Source: Thunnus maccoyii (Eukaryota > Chordata > Actinopteri > Scombriformes > Scombridae). From it: a stretch of 64,000 nt of DNA. A program made the position numbers and the translations under genes. The notes beneath the pieces are model-generated. The model saw only the letters and a list, made by a program, of their open reading frames with translations. It searched no databases and was not told the origin of the DNA. This document shows, in pieces, positions 13,901 through 23,013 of this stretch. The first letter of the stretch is position 1; each line of letters begins with the position of its first letter. Where the stretch lies: assembly GCF_910596095.1 (NCBI RefSeq), contig NC_056550.1, positions 19,066,501 to 19,130,500 on the forward strand, given 5' to 3'.

Positions 13901-15143
13901 TTGTTTAGATTCTGGACAGCGTCACTAAGTGTCTGCTCCCCACATACATTTCACTTGGTCCTACTGTTGCATCCAGGAAGTGGCTTTTAGCCTCAATGTA
14001 ACACCTTGACTTGTTAGGAAATGAGATAATCATGAGCTTTATTGTGGCCAAGTAAAAAGCAGTCATTTTTTTAAAATCACCAGCAGAAGCAGGAAATTTG
14101 AATCACTGTATTAGTCTACTGAGCCTAATAAAAATGTCCTAACAAATCTACTTTTATAATCACTCAATCCAACGAATAAAACCATCACATGTAATTGGAA
14201 AATGAAGATTTCTTGAAGTATGTGCACTGCTTGTTGAATATTTAGTCATGCCAGTCAGGTGAACCCATTAAGGCATTTCACCAGTGATGAAGCTTGTTTT
14301 CAAGACAAATGACAGCATCTGATTTCATCTCTATGGAAGCAAGGTGTGTCAGATTGTAAACATTGTAACATCCCACTTGGTACAATCCTCCTTTAAACAC
14401 CTGTGTATATGGAGAATAAAAAGTATTTTGACCCGTTTTTCTAACTTGACATCAGCCTTCACTGTAGAATCATAATTTACATGGTTAGGGTTATGTCTTT
14501 GAAGATTCTCACTCATCCAGATGTTTTAATGTCTAGAAATACTTAACAAATTGGACTTGTTGTCCAGGTTGCTTTTGATTCAGTAGTTCGAAATATGATT
14601 AATTAGTAGATGGTTAAACGCCAGAAATTAGGGAAACAATGGGAAGGACTCTTTTCACAATGCAATTATGGATTTTAAATATAAGTAACAGTACAGCTGT
14701 TTGCCTCGTGCACTGTAGATATCCAAATGGCTGACGTTACATCTCTTCTGTTCAAAGCCTGTGGAGTAACTGGGTGAATTTCAAAACCCAAAGATCCCAA
14801 CAAAAGCCATATCGGTGTGCAAACGTGGATTCAAAATAAGCTGGAACCGCGCTTCACTTTGCGAAAGAGCAACATGTTGTTAAATGGGCTTCTGCCACTT
14901 GATGCTCTTTGTTTTACCGATTAACACTAAAGAACGCTGTCCGATAATAGAATCACGATCCTGAATGCACCGTCTTGCAATCAGAACCACCGAGCCAGCG
15001 TTTCCCCTGCTTCTTCAGACATTAAGCGACTTTCTCAAAAAACATTGGCTAAAAAAAAAAACTACATGATTGCCATCCTGATACTGTTATTATCTCAGCG
15101 AGCCAGATGATGGACTCACCCAAAGCTCTGTGCCCCAGTCCAT
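1..15143 (-). CDS. trip10: trip10 / CIP4: F-BAR, HR1 and SH3 adaptor (3' end outside window)
   Basis: Coding exons, 5' to 3' on the minus strand: 15120-15143, 9504-9619, 8879-8935, 8243-8381, 7493-7555, 6893-6997, 6652-6780, 6115-6261, 5810-5998, 3193-3357, 2154-2263, 1703-1835, 951-1039, 729-862, 1-109. All junctions are GT-AG and the frame stays open for about 569 aa. The start MDWGTELW has A at -3 and G at +4. Residues 1 to about 260 form the F-BAR membrane-bending domain, about 379-459 the HR1 region that binds Cdc42/TC10 ([11 protein letters not shown]), and from about 523 an SH3 domain ([14 protein letters not shown]). The SH3 domain is cut by the window edge. Proteins of this family link Cdc42 to N-WASP, dynamin and actin in endocytosis and at the cortex. 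The segment [26 protein letters not shown] fits TRIP10 better than FNBP1 or FNBP1L. Exon 3193-3357 is Pro-rich and in frame, so it is a likely cassette exon. Confidence 0.93.
1090..1245 (+). repeat. Interspersed repeat fragment, retroelement 3'-tail type
   Basis: The stretch with 'gaagcactttgtgacc' followed by 'gatgctctactaaataa' and 'ctttatttacta' resembles the very common fish non-LTR or SINE tail that ends in a short A/T-rich run. It lies inside a trip10 intron. The family assignment is from memory and only the 3' part is present. Confidence 0.45.
1264..1345 (+). repeat. Interspersed repeat fragment ('ttgtatagcccattatcac' type)
   Basis: The core 'catttgtatagccca', the later 'tgcctcaatgggctttac' and 'cgacacacttgctaaaaggac' follow a repeat frequently seen in percomorph genomes. 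It directly follows the fragment at 1090-1245, inside the same trip10 intron. No intact ends are visible. Confidence 0.4.
1843..1919. repeat. (GA)n microsatellite
   Basis: About 28 nearly perfect GA units run to about 1900, followed by an imperfect GA-rich tail. The tract is intronic and begins a few bases from the trip10 acceptor at 1836-1838. On the transcript it is a CT-rich tract that may serve as the polypyrimidine tract of the HR1 exon 1703-1835. Confidence 0.95.
2128..2153. repeat. (CA)n microsatellite overlapping a trip10 splice donor
   Basis: The CA run reads as GTGTGTG on the transcript and supplies the donor of exon 2154-2263 directly, so the microsatellite itself forms the 5' splice site. 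Confidence 0.9.
2264..3192 (-). other. trip10 intron, no gene seen
   Basis: Intron between exons 3193-3357 and 2154-2263. It holds a T run at about 2574-2594 and otherwise unremarkable A/T-rich sequence. I see no further exon. Confidence 0.7.
3358..5809 (-). other. trip10 intron of about 2.5 kb, no gene seen
   Basis: It contains a (CA)n run at 3631-3657, a G-run at about 4917-4926 and a G14 tract at about 5327-5341. Open frames here have no domain content and no splice support. Confidence 0.7.
7556..8242 (-). other. trip10 intron, no gene seen
   Basis: Intron inside the F-BAR coding region, between exons 8243-8381 and 7493-7555. The open frames on either strand lack codon structure resembling a known protein. 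Confidence 0.7.
9435..9456. repeat. (CA)n microsatellite
   Basis: Short CA run in the trip10 intron just downstream (on the transcript) of exon 9504-9619. Confidence 0.9.
9620..15119 (-). other. trip10 first intron, 5.5 kb
   Basis: It separates the 8-codon first coding exon from the F-BAR exons. I see no coding exon on either strand, no tRNA-like fold and no intact mobile element. Long first introns often hold enhancers, but nothing in the sequence identifies one here. Confidence 0.7.
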
Positions 15144-15881
15144 GTTCAGCTTGTTGGCCAAGCTGTGTGACTATACCGAATACAAAGAACTTCTCCAAAG
15201 TTATCCCAACAGCTCGGGAGGACGGCCCTGGCGAGAATAATCCCGAGGTGATAAATCAGTCGTAAACACTGCGCACTCGGGTTTTGGTTCCTTTAACAAA
15301 TAATGTAAAGCTGCATCATAATTGGCTAATTAACTTGGCCTACTAGTCGTCAGTCTGTTTGTCCAAATATTTTTCATAGCGAAGCAAAGAGGGATAAACT
15401 AGCTTTCATATCCGCGTCACTCCCAAATCCTAAATCTTAAAGGGGCAGTGTACTGAGCCACACACGACACATGGCTACAGGACTGTGCTATCCTGGCAGT
15501 TTGTGTTGCTTCAAATCATATATTTCGTTTAAACTCTCTCAGGCCATGTGTGGTTTATAATATTACCCGGCTGAAGTGTCCTTGTGCAAGGCATTGAGCT
15601 GCATGATCTTTGTATTGCCCTTGGCAGAGCATCACCATCACCACCCCCCCACCCCAACCCACAAAGGTTTACCAGTGCTCATGGCATTATTAAGGTTATG
15701 AATGACTCAATTTATAGCTAGAGACTTTACTGATTTTACTTTTTTTTTTTACTGATAATCTGAAATTAGGATTCTTTATGTACAATACTAATTTCCGATC
15801 AAAATTAGTCATGGCAGTATATACAGTAAGCAGTTCCAAATAAAAACACAACACATTAACACTGAAGCACTATTGTGTAAC
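15144..15881. other. trip10 5' flank and spacer to the icam-like gene
   Basis: The first part should hold the trip10 5' UTR and promoter. It is moderately GC-rich up to about 15300, with no clear TATA box. The rest is A/T-rich spacer down to the polyadenylation signal of the icam-like gene, which lies on the same strand. Confidence 0.5.
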
Positions 15882-15887
15882 TTTATT
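15882..15887 (-). terminator. Polyadenylation signal AATAAA, icam-like gene
   Basis: TTTATT on the plus strand, 298 nt past the icam-like stop codon. The 3' UTR between them includes the T29 run at 16001-16029, which is A-rich on the transcript. Confidence 0.6.
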
Positions 15888-15997
15888 AAGAATAAAAAAA
15901 GATAGATTATACAAGTTATTTAAAAAAAAACAAAAAACAATCTGCATTAAAATGTTCAGTTTCATTGGTTACACTGTTTGGAGAACAAATACAAAAA

Positions 15998-16000
<3 letters not shown>

Positions 16001-16028
<28 letters not shown>

Positions 16029-16029
16029 T
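16001..16029. repeat. Poly(T) tract of 29 nt
   Basis: Homopolymer in the 3' UTR of the icam-like gene, read as poly(A) on the transcript. It is followed by two shorter T-rich runs. Confidence 0.9.
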
Positions 16030-16184
16030 CTTTTTTTCTTTTTTTACATTTTTTTCATACACATACACAATAAAAACGAAAATACAGTATTTGTAGGCCA
16101 TATAAGTCAATATAAATAACCCCATGGGTGATTTGATCTTACCTATTCCACAAGTAGTTTAATAAACATCCTAAGCCTCCTTCC

Positions 16185-19100
16185 TCATTTACTCATTGTT
16201 TTCATGGGGATATTTGAATCATCTTTAGTTGTGACAGGTCTAAAATTATATTCTCCTTTATTTTTCTTACATGTCCTGTAAATTATCAGGATGGTGAAGA
16301 GGATGATGATGACGACGGCGATGCATATTAGAATTAGTACCCAGAGAGGGAAAGGGGGGTCTCCATGGTCCTTCTCTGTAAGACAAACAAGATTAAAAAA
16401 AATTTTAAAAAAAACATTTATTAAGATACTTCTCACCTCTTGCTGCCATTACTGATTTTTTTTTAATGTAACCTGTGTATGGCAACATCAACATTTCCAT
16501 AGGTGTTGCACAGGGTCAATAATAATAATACCTTTCACTCTCAGTCTGACAGATCTTGTAACACTCCCAACACTATTCGTGGCAGTACAGTTGTAAACAC
16601 CAGCGTTGGTAGACGTGGCTCCAATGATGTTGATATTCTTCTGGCGCCCCCAAGTGGTCTCTTCCTCATTCCCTGCAGATGTGTAGTTCCACACAATCTC
16701 AGGGGAAGGGTTGCCCTCAGCACTACAGCCAAAAGTCACATTTCCACCCCCAGTCACCTCCTTATCATCATATCTCACTTCAATCACTGGTGCATCTGTG
16801 GAGAAAAGGGTGAGATTTTAGATCACTGCATCAGCTGCAAGATGCACTATGCTGGGAAATGTATTTATAATCACAAATCACTTAGATTCACTGTGAAGAA
16901 AACAACATATATAGGCTTTTTTTTTTGTAATTCCAAACATTAAAACTTACACTGAACATTAAGATACAATGTGTGGTTGGCTTTTCCATGTGGGTTGGTT
17001 GCTATAAGTAAGTAATTCCCACTATGATTCCTTGTCCAGCGCTTTGGAGGAATCATCTCATTTCCATCTTTAAACCAAGTGATGGTCGGCAGAGGCATTC
17101 CTTCTGCTATACATGGAGTTTGGTTCCCAACATTCTCTTCAACATCATAGTGATGATCATTACAAGTAAATGAAGCACTATCTGTGAACATTGTATCAAA
17201 AATACTCATTAGAATAAATAACAGCAAAAGAACATATAAACTTATCAACACTGATACAGTGCATTTGGGAATCATGGAAAGTAATGATGTGTGCTATAGT
17301 AATGAAATATACAGTCAAGCAGATCTGATGTACTCACATTCAATTGTGATAGCAACAGAAGTGTTGATCGTGCCAAGCTTATTTTCAAATTCAGCTCGGT
17401 AGTCTCCTGAGTCAGACCTGGTGAGAAACTTAGACGCATCGATCTCTTTTTCCTCTTTGAACCAAGCAACACTGGGTGGAGGGTTGCCAGCACTTTCACA
17501 GTACACCATTTCTATCGTGAATTGATGCTCTATACCAGTGATTGTACTTGAACAATTTTCGATCACTGGCTTATCTACAATTAAACATAATTTAAATGAA
17601 TGTCAAATGGAGAACATTTGAGATGTGTTCAGCAAGAACAAAAAAACAAAATGATAATAATAAATAGATAAGTGGAAAACTCACAGTGCACACGAGCAGT
17701 GTAAGGTGTAGAGGATGTAATGGGGATGAGCTCTGGTCCTTTTGGTCCCAGGTGCAGCTCAGCTTCACATCTGAAATGTGCTCCATCGTCAGCTCTCCCA
17801 GGAATGATTCTCAAGGTAGAGGACACATTCATTGGGGTCACAGTGGAGTCATTAAATGTTTGTGTTTCCACAATTTCATTGCCTCGGTACCACTTCACTG
17901 TGAGGTTCCTTACAGGAGCCACATTGATGATGTCACATGTCAACTGGCGCTCAATACCCTCCACCATCACATCATTATACGAGTCAGAGATTGACACATT
18001 GTCTGGAGTCTCTGGAAAAACAAAAAACAAAGAAAAATTGTAAAAATTGTAACCACATTTGTACAATAAATATGAATACATAAATGCATGTATTTACAGG
18101 CTTAATGTTTTATACCCAAACACATTTAATTTAATTTCATGCCAACATTATCTGTGCTTCCCCAGGCTATTGTACACCACCATGTCTTCCATATTTACTT
18201 TGCTTCTGAAGTGTACTGCAGATGTATTGTAAAGGGGTATTTTTCTTTTCTGTAAGCATTAGAGATTGTTAGGATAACCCTCTGGAGATGTCTGTCGACT
18301 ACTTACTATAAAGAGTGATGACTGGCATCACAGTACACTGGCGATCAGGTAGAGTAATGAAACACTCGGGTTCGATGTCCCAGTGTTCCAGTTTGTCAAC
18401 AATCCAGGGCACAGAGGGTTCTTCAGACCCTTTGCCTGCAACTACAGCCTCCCAGCCCATTAGAAAATCATCTGTGGCTGATGTGCTGCAGTTGATTGAA
18501 GCTGGATCTCCAAATCTCACCACGATTTCAGCAGGCGTCAATGTTAGTGGGCAATCTGCCATTTAAAAGCAAACATATATAGTCAGGGCTTCATTTTGGT
18601 GCACAATAAGAAATAAGAACAACAGAATCCATAAGTTGATCAACACAGATATTAGTGATACATATCCCATATCTGAACAAATGAGAAGGACATAAGGATA
18701 CATACCCATTGCTGCTGATGGTTCTGGGGTGGCCACGGCCATGGTACTTTTTGCAACATGAATGTGCATCTGCTTAGTTATGTTACCCAGATAATTGGAA
18801 GCCGTGCAGCTGTAATTTGCACTGTCATTCACTTGATTAATATAGAGATTGCTGGTGTTCTCGGAGATATTAATATTAACCCCGTCAACGGTCCAATGAA
18901 AGACAGAGGCAGGGTTCCCCTCAGCCTCACAGTTCAGGGTGACATTATCACCCTCTTCCACATAGACCTCATCAATATCAGTTTTGTTCTTGAACTCAGG
19001 AGCATCTGAAAAGACAAATGTAAACCTTTTGATGATTAAACTAAGTTGAAACATAAAAAAAAAAAAATCAAGTTCTGTAATTGTGAAAATTTGACAGTAA

Positions 19101-20908
19101 AATATAAGTTTATATGGAAACAACATAATGTTTACTCACAGTGCACAGAAACAGACTGTGTCTTAGATGAAATAATAGGACATTGTGGTCCATATGACCC
19201 AAAGTCCAGTTGAGCCTCACATCTAAACTGCGCTCCATTGTCTCCTCTGCTGATGTTGTGTGTAAGAACGGAAGACTCATCTACTGGTGTTTTGGTTGTG
19301 TTGGTGAAATACTCGGTCATGATGATTTTATTGTCTTTGTACCATGTCACAACGAGGTTTTTAACCGGGGCAACATTGAGGATATCACACTGCAGCACAT
19401 ACTGTGTATCTTCCCTTACATCTTGTATGTGGTTTATAGGAAACATGTTAACATCCTCTGGATCCTCTATAAAAAAACAAAATTAGATAATGAAGTTACT
19501 TTATGGTTTTTGCTCTTTTTTTCATTCCATGATAGTTATTTGAAATACTTACGGTAAACAGTGATGTTAAGGTCTTTGCTGCATTCAATAGTTCCATTCA
19601 GCTTTATTTTGCACTGGGCCTCTACATGCCAGTCCATTGACAGTGTCATGGTGATAAAATTTGTGTGCTCCTCAATGTTCGAGTCATCATCTCTCCAGTA
19701 CATCCCATCATGATACTCTTTTGTGCTGGTGCAGTTGAAAGACACTGTTGTGTTATATTGTTCTATGACCTCAGGAGGATCCAGGCTGAGAGGGTTTAAC
19801 TCAGTGGGACATGTACTGGCTGTATCTGTTGATACACAAACAGAAAAGTTTTTATTGGACTTTAAAAGTACACATTCGTAATTAACAATGTGGGAAACCT
19901 GTGATATCACTTTTTTCCAAAAAAAAAAAAACAACCCAAAAACTTCCTTTGTGCCCCAATTTATGTTTACTTGGTATATTTCCTACTGTATGTAATTTAA
20001 GTTGTGAGAAGAAAAAGATGGCATATTTCTGTTATCTTCATGCCAGATATGCAATTGCTGTGTGCAACAAACAAAACAGAAAACAGCACTAAAGCCATTT
20101 TTGAATCAATGGCTAACAGGACTTTCAAGCTCGTAGACCTCTAGAAAAAAAAGTTTGTGTTAAAGGGTAATTCCAATGACTTTGAAAAGATTTTTCAGTA
20201 GTTGAGACTTAAATTTAACTAAACCGTACATCATTACTAGTTTTTCTTCTTTTCCTTTGTTTTTGTTGTTTTTTTCTTATTTGTTATTGTGTTTTGCATG
20301 TCTGACATATATGTTTAAAGCAGAATAAATATAATGTTTAAATAAAAGTAGAGATCAGATCACTAATGCACATCTTTTACATTTTGAACAGTGTAAGACC
20401 ACCTTTTTCACAGCAGACTTGTCAGAACAGGACAAGCACAGGTGGAACTGAAAACATTAACAACAGCTCAGTTTCATTCACATGCCAAAAGAAGCCTAGA
20501 TTGAACAGAGTTTCAAATCTATTGGATGATGAATCCAAGGGTGGGAGTTGCCATAGTCAGCGTCCAAGTGCCTCCTGTTGAACCATCATGTACTATACCA
20601 GGGTCTTGAATAATGGAAGAACTAGATGAGATTCAGCCATCATTCATTTTAATAATTGCTCCTGTGCTCTTCCGGCTTTCACATGTCATAATGTCTGATG
20701 TGAAAAAGGTCTATTGCAGCTCACACTATGCTGTCACACCTCCAGGACTAACCATGCTAAATCACTAATTTGGGATGTAGCCGTATGAACTTCACCACTG
20801 TTCAATAAAAAAACACATCAGCACTGACACTTTAGGAATGTAGGAAATTCCAATTTTAAACACACACAAAAAATATCCAATTATTATTATTATTATTATT
20901 ATTATTAC

Positions 20909-20985
<77 letters not shown>

Positions 20986-22417
20986 TTATTTGTTATCATT
21001 AATTCAATGGGAAAGATCAAAAATGTACTATTTTACACAAATAAACACAATTCCCTCTCTTCTTTTTCCTTTTTTTTAAAAGGAGAGTGTGTAATTTATA
21101 TTAACAGGAAAGTTATATATATAATATTATAAGAACAGAAAGTTTGGTTCAGTTTGTTGAATTCTGACTACATACTGACAGCACCTTTCTAATCTAGAAG
21201 TTCAGTTCAATAATGAAATCCAACAACCCCACCCCACTACCTAAATAAGTAAACACAAGCACAAGCAGAAAGCACAGTTTACCGTAACTTACTATGCTAC
21301 ATCGGAAGTTTTTACCACAAAGCCTTTCACAACGATGAGCTCATGAGGTCACACTTTTTTTAAAAAAAAATATCTGTTTCACTGAATCTTGTTAGAGATG
21401 TAAAAAGGCAAATGCTATATGCATGACAATTTTCATTTTTCTTGTCTTAAAGTCTGATTATTCCTAATAAAACTCAAAAAGAGGATTTTAGATTTTTGGC
21501 TGGACCGCAACATTAGTCGGCCGGCCGTGTTGGACTTTCCTCATTGGCTGCTCCTCTTTCAAAATGAATGTTTCCTACTCCAAGCTCTGACACTCTAAGC
21601 TAAGTTGTTAGATGCAGTGAAGTCGGCTAAACTCCTGTTTAAACAGACACATAACAGCGTCTCTGCATCCCTTCCTCTACCGCCCAATGTGGTCGACTCT
21701 CCGGCTGGCAGCGCTGCCGGTGGCCGGCAGGAGAGACGCGTTTGGATTTTATAACTGAACTAATACCAGGACGCAAACTTTATGTTTCTCTTACGTTTTC
21801 ACATCACAAACGATGAACAAAAGCATTAAAACACGAGTCTTGCAGGTAAAATATGAGACTCAAAACTTTAATTTATAATTTCCACAGCGGCCTCCTTAAC
21901 CAGGAGGGAGGCAGAAAAAGGCGCACAGAGGCATGAGAGAGAGCGCGCAATTAAGGCACCCCAAATAAAAATCACTCTGACAAAATACTCAGAGTGCAGA
22001 GTGAAAAATGAGAAACAACTGCAGAGAGAAACTGATGAAAAAGCAGGGGGACCCTAATCATAATTAGAACTAAAGTCAGATCTCTTTCAAGTCAAACATC
22101 CCAAGATATGAGTGGAAAGTAGTGTTCTTGCAACTGCATTTATAACTTTTTTTTTACTAAAACCTTGTCAGCCTTATAGTCTTGTTTTTTTATGCTTTCA
22201 GTTTGTTTTTGTGTTTGTCCTCACAGGTAACATGCAGAGCTATTGAAACTAAATGCAAGCAAGATAATACCTCAGTATTTTAACATAATTACCCCTAGTC
22301 ACGGCATAAAATACCATATAACATTTCAGATGCACAAAGAGGTATTGTAGAGTATCATCACTCACCACATTGTAAAAACATGAGGAAGAGAGGGCCCAAC
22401 ATCTTGAAAGGCAGCAT
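16185..22417 (-). CDS. ICAM-like receptor with eight Ig domains and one TM helix
   Basis: Exons, 5' to 3': 22366-22417, 19553-19825, 19140-19466, 18706-19005, 18307-18555, 17685-18011, 17338-17574, 16951-17181, 16532-16795, 16185-16375. The product is 816 aa and every intron is phase 1, so each Ig domain is one symmetric exon. A signal peptide (LGPLFLMFLQC) is followed by eight Ig domains at about 18-108, 109-217, 218-317, 318-400, 401-509, 510-588, 589-665 and 666-753. A helix (VLILICIAVVIIILFTILII) and a tail of about 30 aa rich in Lys/Thr complete the protein. Domains 1 and 4 are ICAM D1 type (CPT.L, DCPLTLTP). Domains 2 and 5 are ICAM D2 type, sharing CDI.NVAPV.NL.V.WY, and both exons are exactly 327 nt. 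Domains 3 and 6-8 are I-set-like. Many N-glycosylation sequons are visible. The family binds leukocyte integrins. The D1 motifs and the neighbourhood of dnmt1/s1pr2 support ICAM, but I cannot name an exact human counterpart. Confidence 0.85.
20843..20851. promoter_or_regulatory. Palindromic kB-like site GGAAATTCC in icam-like intron 1
   Basis: It matches the core of the NF-kB element known from the human ICAM1 promoter. Here it sits about 1 kb upstream of the first Ig exon, inside the intron. A single 9-mer can occur by chance. Confidence 0.3.
20881..20985. repeat. Inverted microsatellite (ATT)n-cat-(AAT)n
   Basis: About nine ATT units are followed by a 3-nt spacer and about 25 AAT units. 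The two tracts are reverse complements, so the first pairs fully with part of the second in a hairpin. Confidence 0.95.
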
Positions 22418-22730
22418 GCTGGACCACCATGCGGGAGGAAACAGATGGATGGAGGAGGTGTGGTGTGTTTCAGGATGGTTCAGAGGATGTCCAGTTTCAG
22501 GACCTGGATTAGATTAATCCTGACTAGCTAGTCTAGCTAGATGAGCTAGTCCTGATGATGATCACCCACTGCTGCCAGTTACACGAACTTATGAGCACAA
22601 AAGAAGAACACAAGAGGAAATGCTACGCCTTGATGAACAGGAAACAACCAATACGGAAATAATGACACCACAGCCAGTTTGTGAGGAAACCATAGATAGT
22701 AGTATCATACAGGAAGAAATTTGGCTCAAT

Positions 22731-22736
22731 TTTATT
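22731..22736 (-). terminator. Polyadenylation signal AATAAA, angptl6
   Basis: TTTATT on the plus strand, 278 nt past the angptl6 stop codon and only about 310 nt upstream of the icam-like start codon on the same strand. Confidence 0.6.
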
Positions 22737-23013
22737 AAAAAGTACATTGAAAAACATCAATTTTGGCAGGAAATTTCAGCAATATACTGTAGTACAGACA
22801 TGTCAACCACATGTTACTTAATCATCATCCAGTGATTCACAAATAATGTTGTTGACTTCTAGTCAATTTTATGAAACAAAGACACAGATTGGCTCAACAC
22901 TGTACAGGATTAACACAAAAAAATATTCTTTGAGGATCTCTACATATGTCTGAAAATCATCTACAATAGTTTATAATTGTGTTTCTGTCTAACATGTCCA
23001 TAATGCAACTATA

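Larger units (their letters stand above)
19826..22365 (-). other. icam-like intron 1, 2.5 kb
   Basis: It lies between the signal-peptide exon and the first Ig exon. It holds the inverted ATT/AAT microsatellite, a kB-like site at 20843-20851, and a GC-rich patch at about 21510-21780 with CCAAT-type elements (cattggctg, cgcccaatg). The patch could mark an internal promoter, but no coding exon is visible there. Confidence 0.6.

Noticed and set aside
17629-18081. Plus-strand frames of about 100 codons opposite the Ig exons (for example 17686-17994 and 16503-16943)
   Set aside because: Antisense shadows of the icam-like exons; no own domain or splice signals.
22500-22560. Short palindromic CTAGC-rich stretch upstream of the icam-like gene
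   Set aside because: Too short and imperfect to name an element; may be chance.
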